Positions 63,675-64,000 of a DNA stretch of 64,000 nucleotides are shown here, in pieces. The DNA comes from Kordiimonas laminariae (GTDB lineage: Bacteria; Pseudomonadota; Alphaproteobacteria; Sphingomonadales; Kordiimonadaceae): positions 62,001 to 126,000 of the forward strand of contig NZ_JAKQZA010000008.1 of NCBI RefSeq assembly GCF_023008165.1, in the 5' to 3' direction. A model generated the notes under the pieces. It worked only from the letters and a program-made list of their open reading frames with translations, searched no databases and was not told the origin of the DNA. The position numbers and the translations under genes were made by a program. Every line of letters begins with the position of its first letter. Position 1 is the first letter of the stretch.

Positions 63675-64000
63675 TTAAGGGGTGGATGTTTTGCGAAATT
63701 CAGGGGGAAAGTTATTGAGCTGCCGCCATACTTCATAGCCAACTGATACAGTTTCAAAGGTTACCCAACCACGGGCTTTTGAACCAAACCTCACGTAAGA
63801 GCTATCGGGCCAGGGGTGTGGGTCAGATTTATCTTCCTGCACCAATACCCTGAAGAGACCGTTTGGGTCCGCCGTTGGATCAATCGCTACAATTTCTCCA
63901 CTAAAAATCCCCACAGCTGCTGAGGGCCAACCGCTAAACTGAATACTCGGCCACCCTTCAAACTGCAGGCGAACTTTATCTCCGATGCGCGCAAGCGCGA
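63675..64000 (-). CDS. HlyD-family membrane-fusion protein, C-terminal part (runs off right edge)
   Basis: The frame is open from the right edge to the stop at 63675, giving about 108 C-terminal residues and no start codon inside the window. ALARIGDKVRLQFEGWP and GIFSGEIVAI are the beta-barrel/MPR motifs of periplasmic adaptors that link TolC with RND or ABC exporters. The N-terminal hairpin and lipoyl domain are outside. It precedes the TolC gene by 11 bases, forming an export operon. Confidence 0.8.
   Translation of the reverse strand, partial: ALARIGDKVRLQFEGWPSIQFSGWPSAAVGIFSGEIVAIDPTADPNGLFRVLVQEDKSDPHPWPDSSYVRFGSKARGWVTFETVSVGYEVWRQLNNFPPEFRKTSTP

Overview
The window looks like a chromosomal stretch from an alphaproteobacterium of moderate GC content, probably a marine, Kordiimonas-like lineage. 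This is inferred from gene content (TonB receptor with FecI/FecR regulation, PAS_5 protein, BolA-free compact operons, S9 and M24 peptidases, MipA/OmpV porin-like protein) and not from a marker gene. No rRNA, tRNA, insertion sequence, phage or CRISPR array was seen. Coding density is high, with many 1-4 base stop/start overlaps that mark operons.

Layout. 1-9.4 kb: a truncated amidohydrolase, an OPT transporter with a small membrane partner, a MATE exporter, a MipA/OmpV protein, an iodotyrosine-deiodinase-like flavoenzyme, a serine-hydrolase-fold protein that has lost its nucleophile, and an AlkA-type glycosylase operon. 9.4-16.8 kb: oligopeptidase B, aminopeptidase P, a RES/Xre toxin-antitoxin pair, OsmC, a glutathione transferase, and bacterioferritin with its ferredoxin. 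16.8-20.9 kb: a structured leader, a GT4 glycosyltransferase, a flippase-like membrane protein, a GNAT acetyltransferase and a PAS_5 protein.

21-35.8 kb is a nearly complete purine-catabolism island: guanine deaminase, xanthine dehydrogenase (XdhA, XdhB, XdhC), membrane-bound cytochrome-c urate oxidase (PuuD), HIU hydrolase (UraH), OHCU decarboxylase (UraD), allantoinase (PuuE), allantoicase (Alc) and ureidoglycolate lyase (AllA). Together they would take guanine to glyoxylate and two urea. A GntR regulator with a perfect 16-bp inverted repeat in the uraH/gntR divergent region, and a LysR regulator, are the likely switches. No obvious purine permease or urease is in view.

35.8-43.8 kb: a GGDEF cyclase, SlyX, a Crp/Fnr regulator, and then the most unusual locus in the window. 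This is a three-gene minus-strand operon (42397 down to 38017) encoding a TIR-TM-TPR protein, an unrecognised 181-aa protein, and a TPR / LOG-like / class III nucleotide cyclase fusion whose base-selecting residues are non-canonical. It lies tail-to-tail with the Crp/Fnr gene, whose product has a cyclic-nucleotide-binding domain. I infer a cyclic-nucleotide signalling or defence module.

43.8-52.1 kb: a TetR gene, a quinone-reductase/monooxygenase pair with a divergent LysR regulator, a lipocalin-like secreted protein, and a FecI-FecR-TonB-receptor cell-surface signalling operon. 52.2-58.9 kb: an inositol-phosphodiester or inositol-lipid island comprising inositol-1-phosphate synthase, a CDP-alcohol phosphotransferase, a MOP-type flippase, an inositol-phosphate-cytidylyltransferase-like nucleotidyltransferase and an MMPL exporter. 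59-62.2 kb: a BlaI/BlaR-type pair in which the BlaR1 sensor domain is replaced by ankyrin repeats, with two identical operators, plus a secreted esterase-fold protein. The right edge holds a TolC-family protein and the C-terminus of an HlyD-family adaptor.
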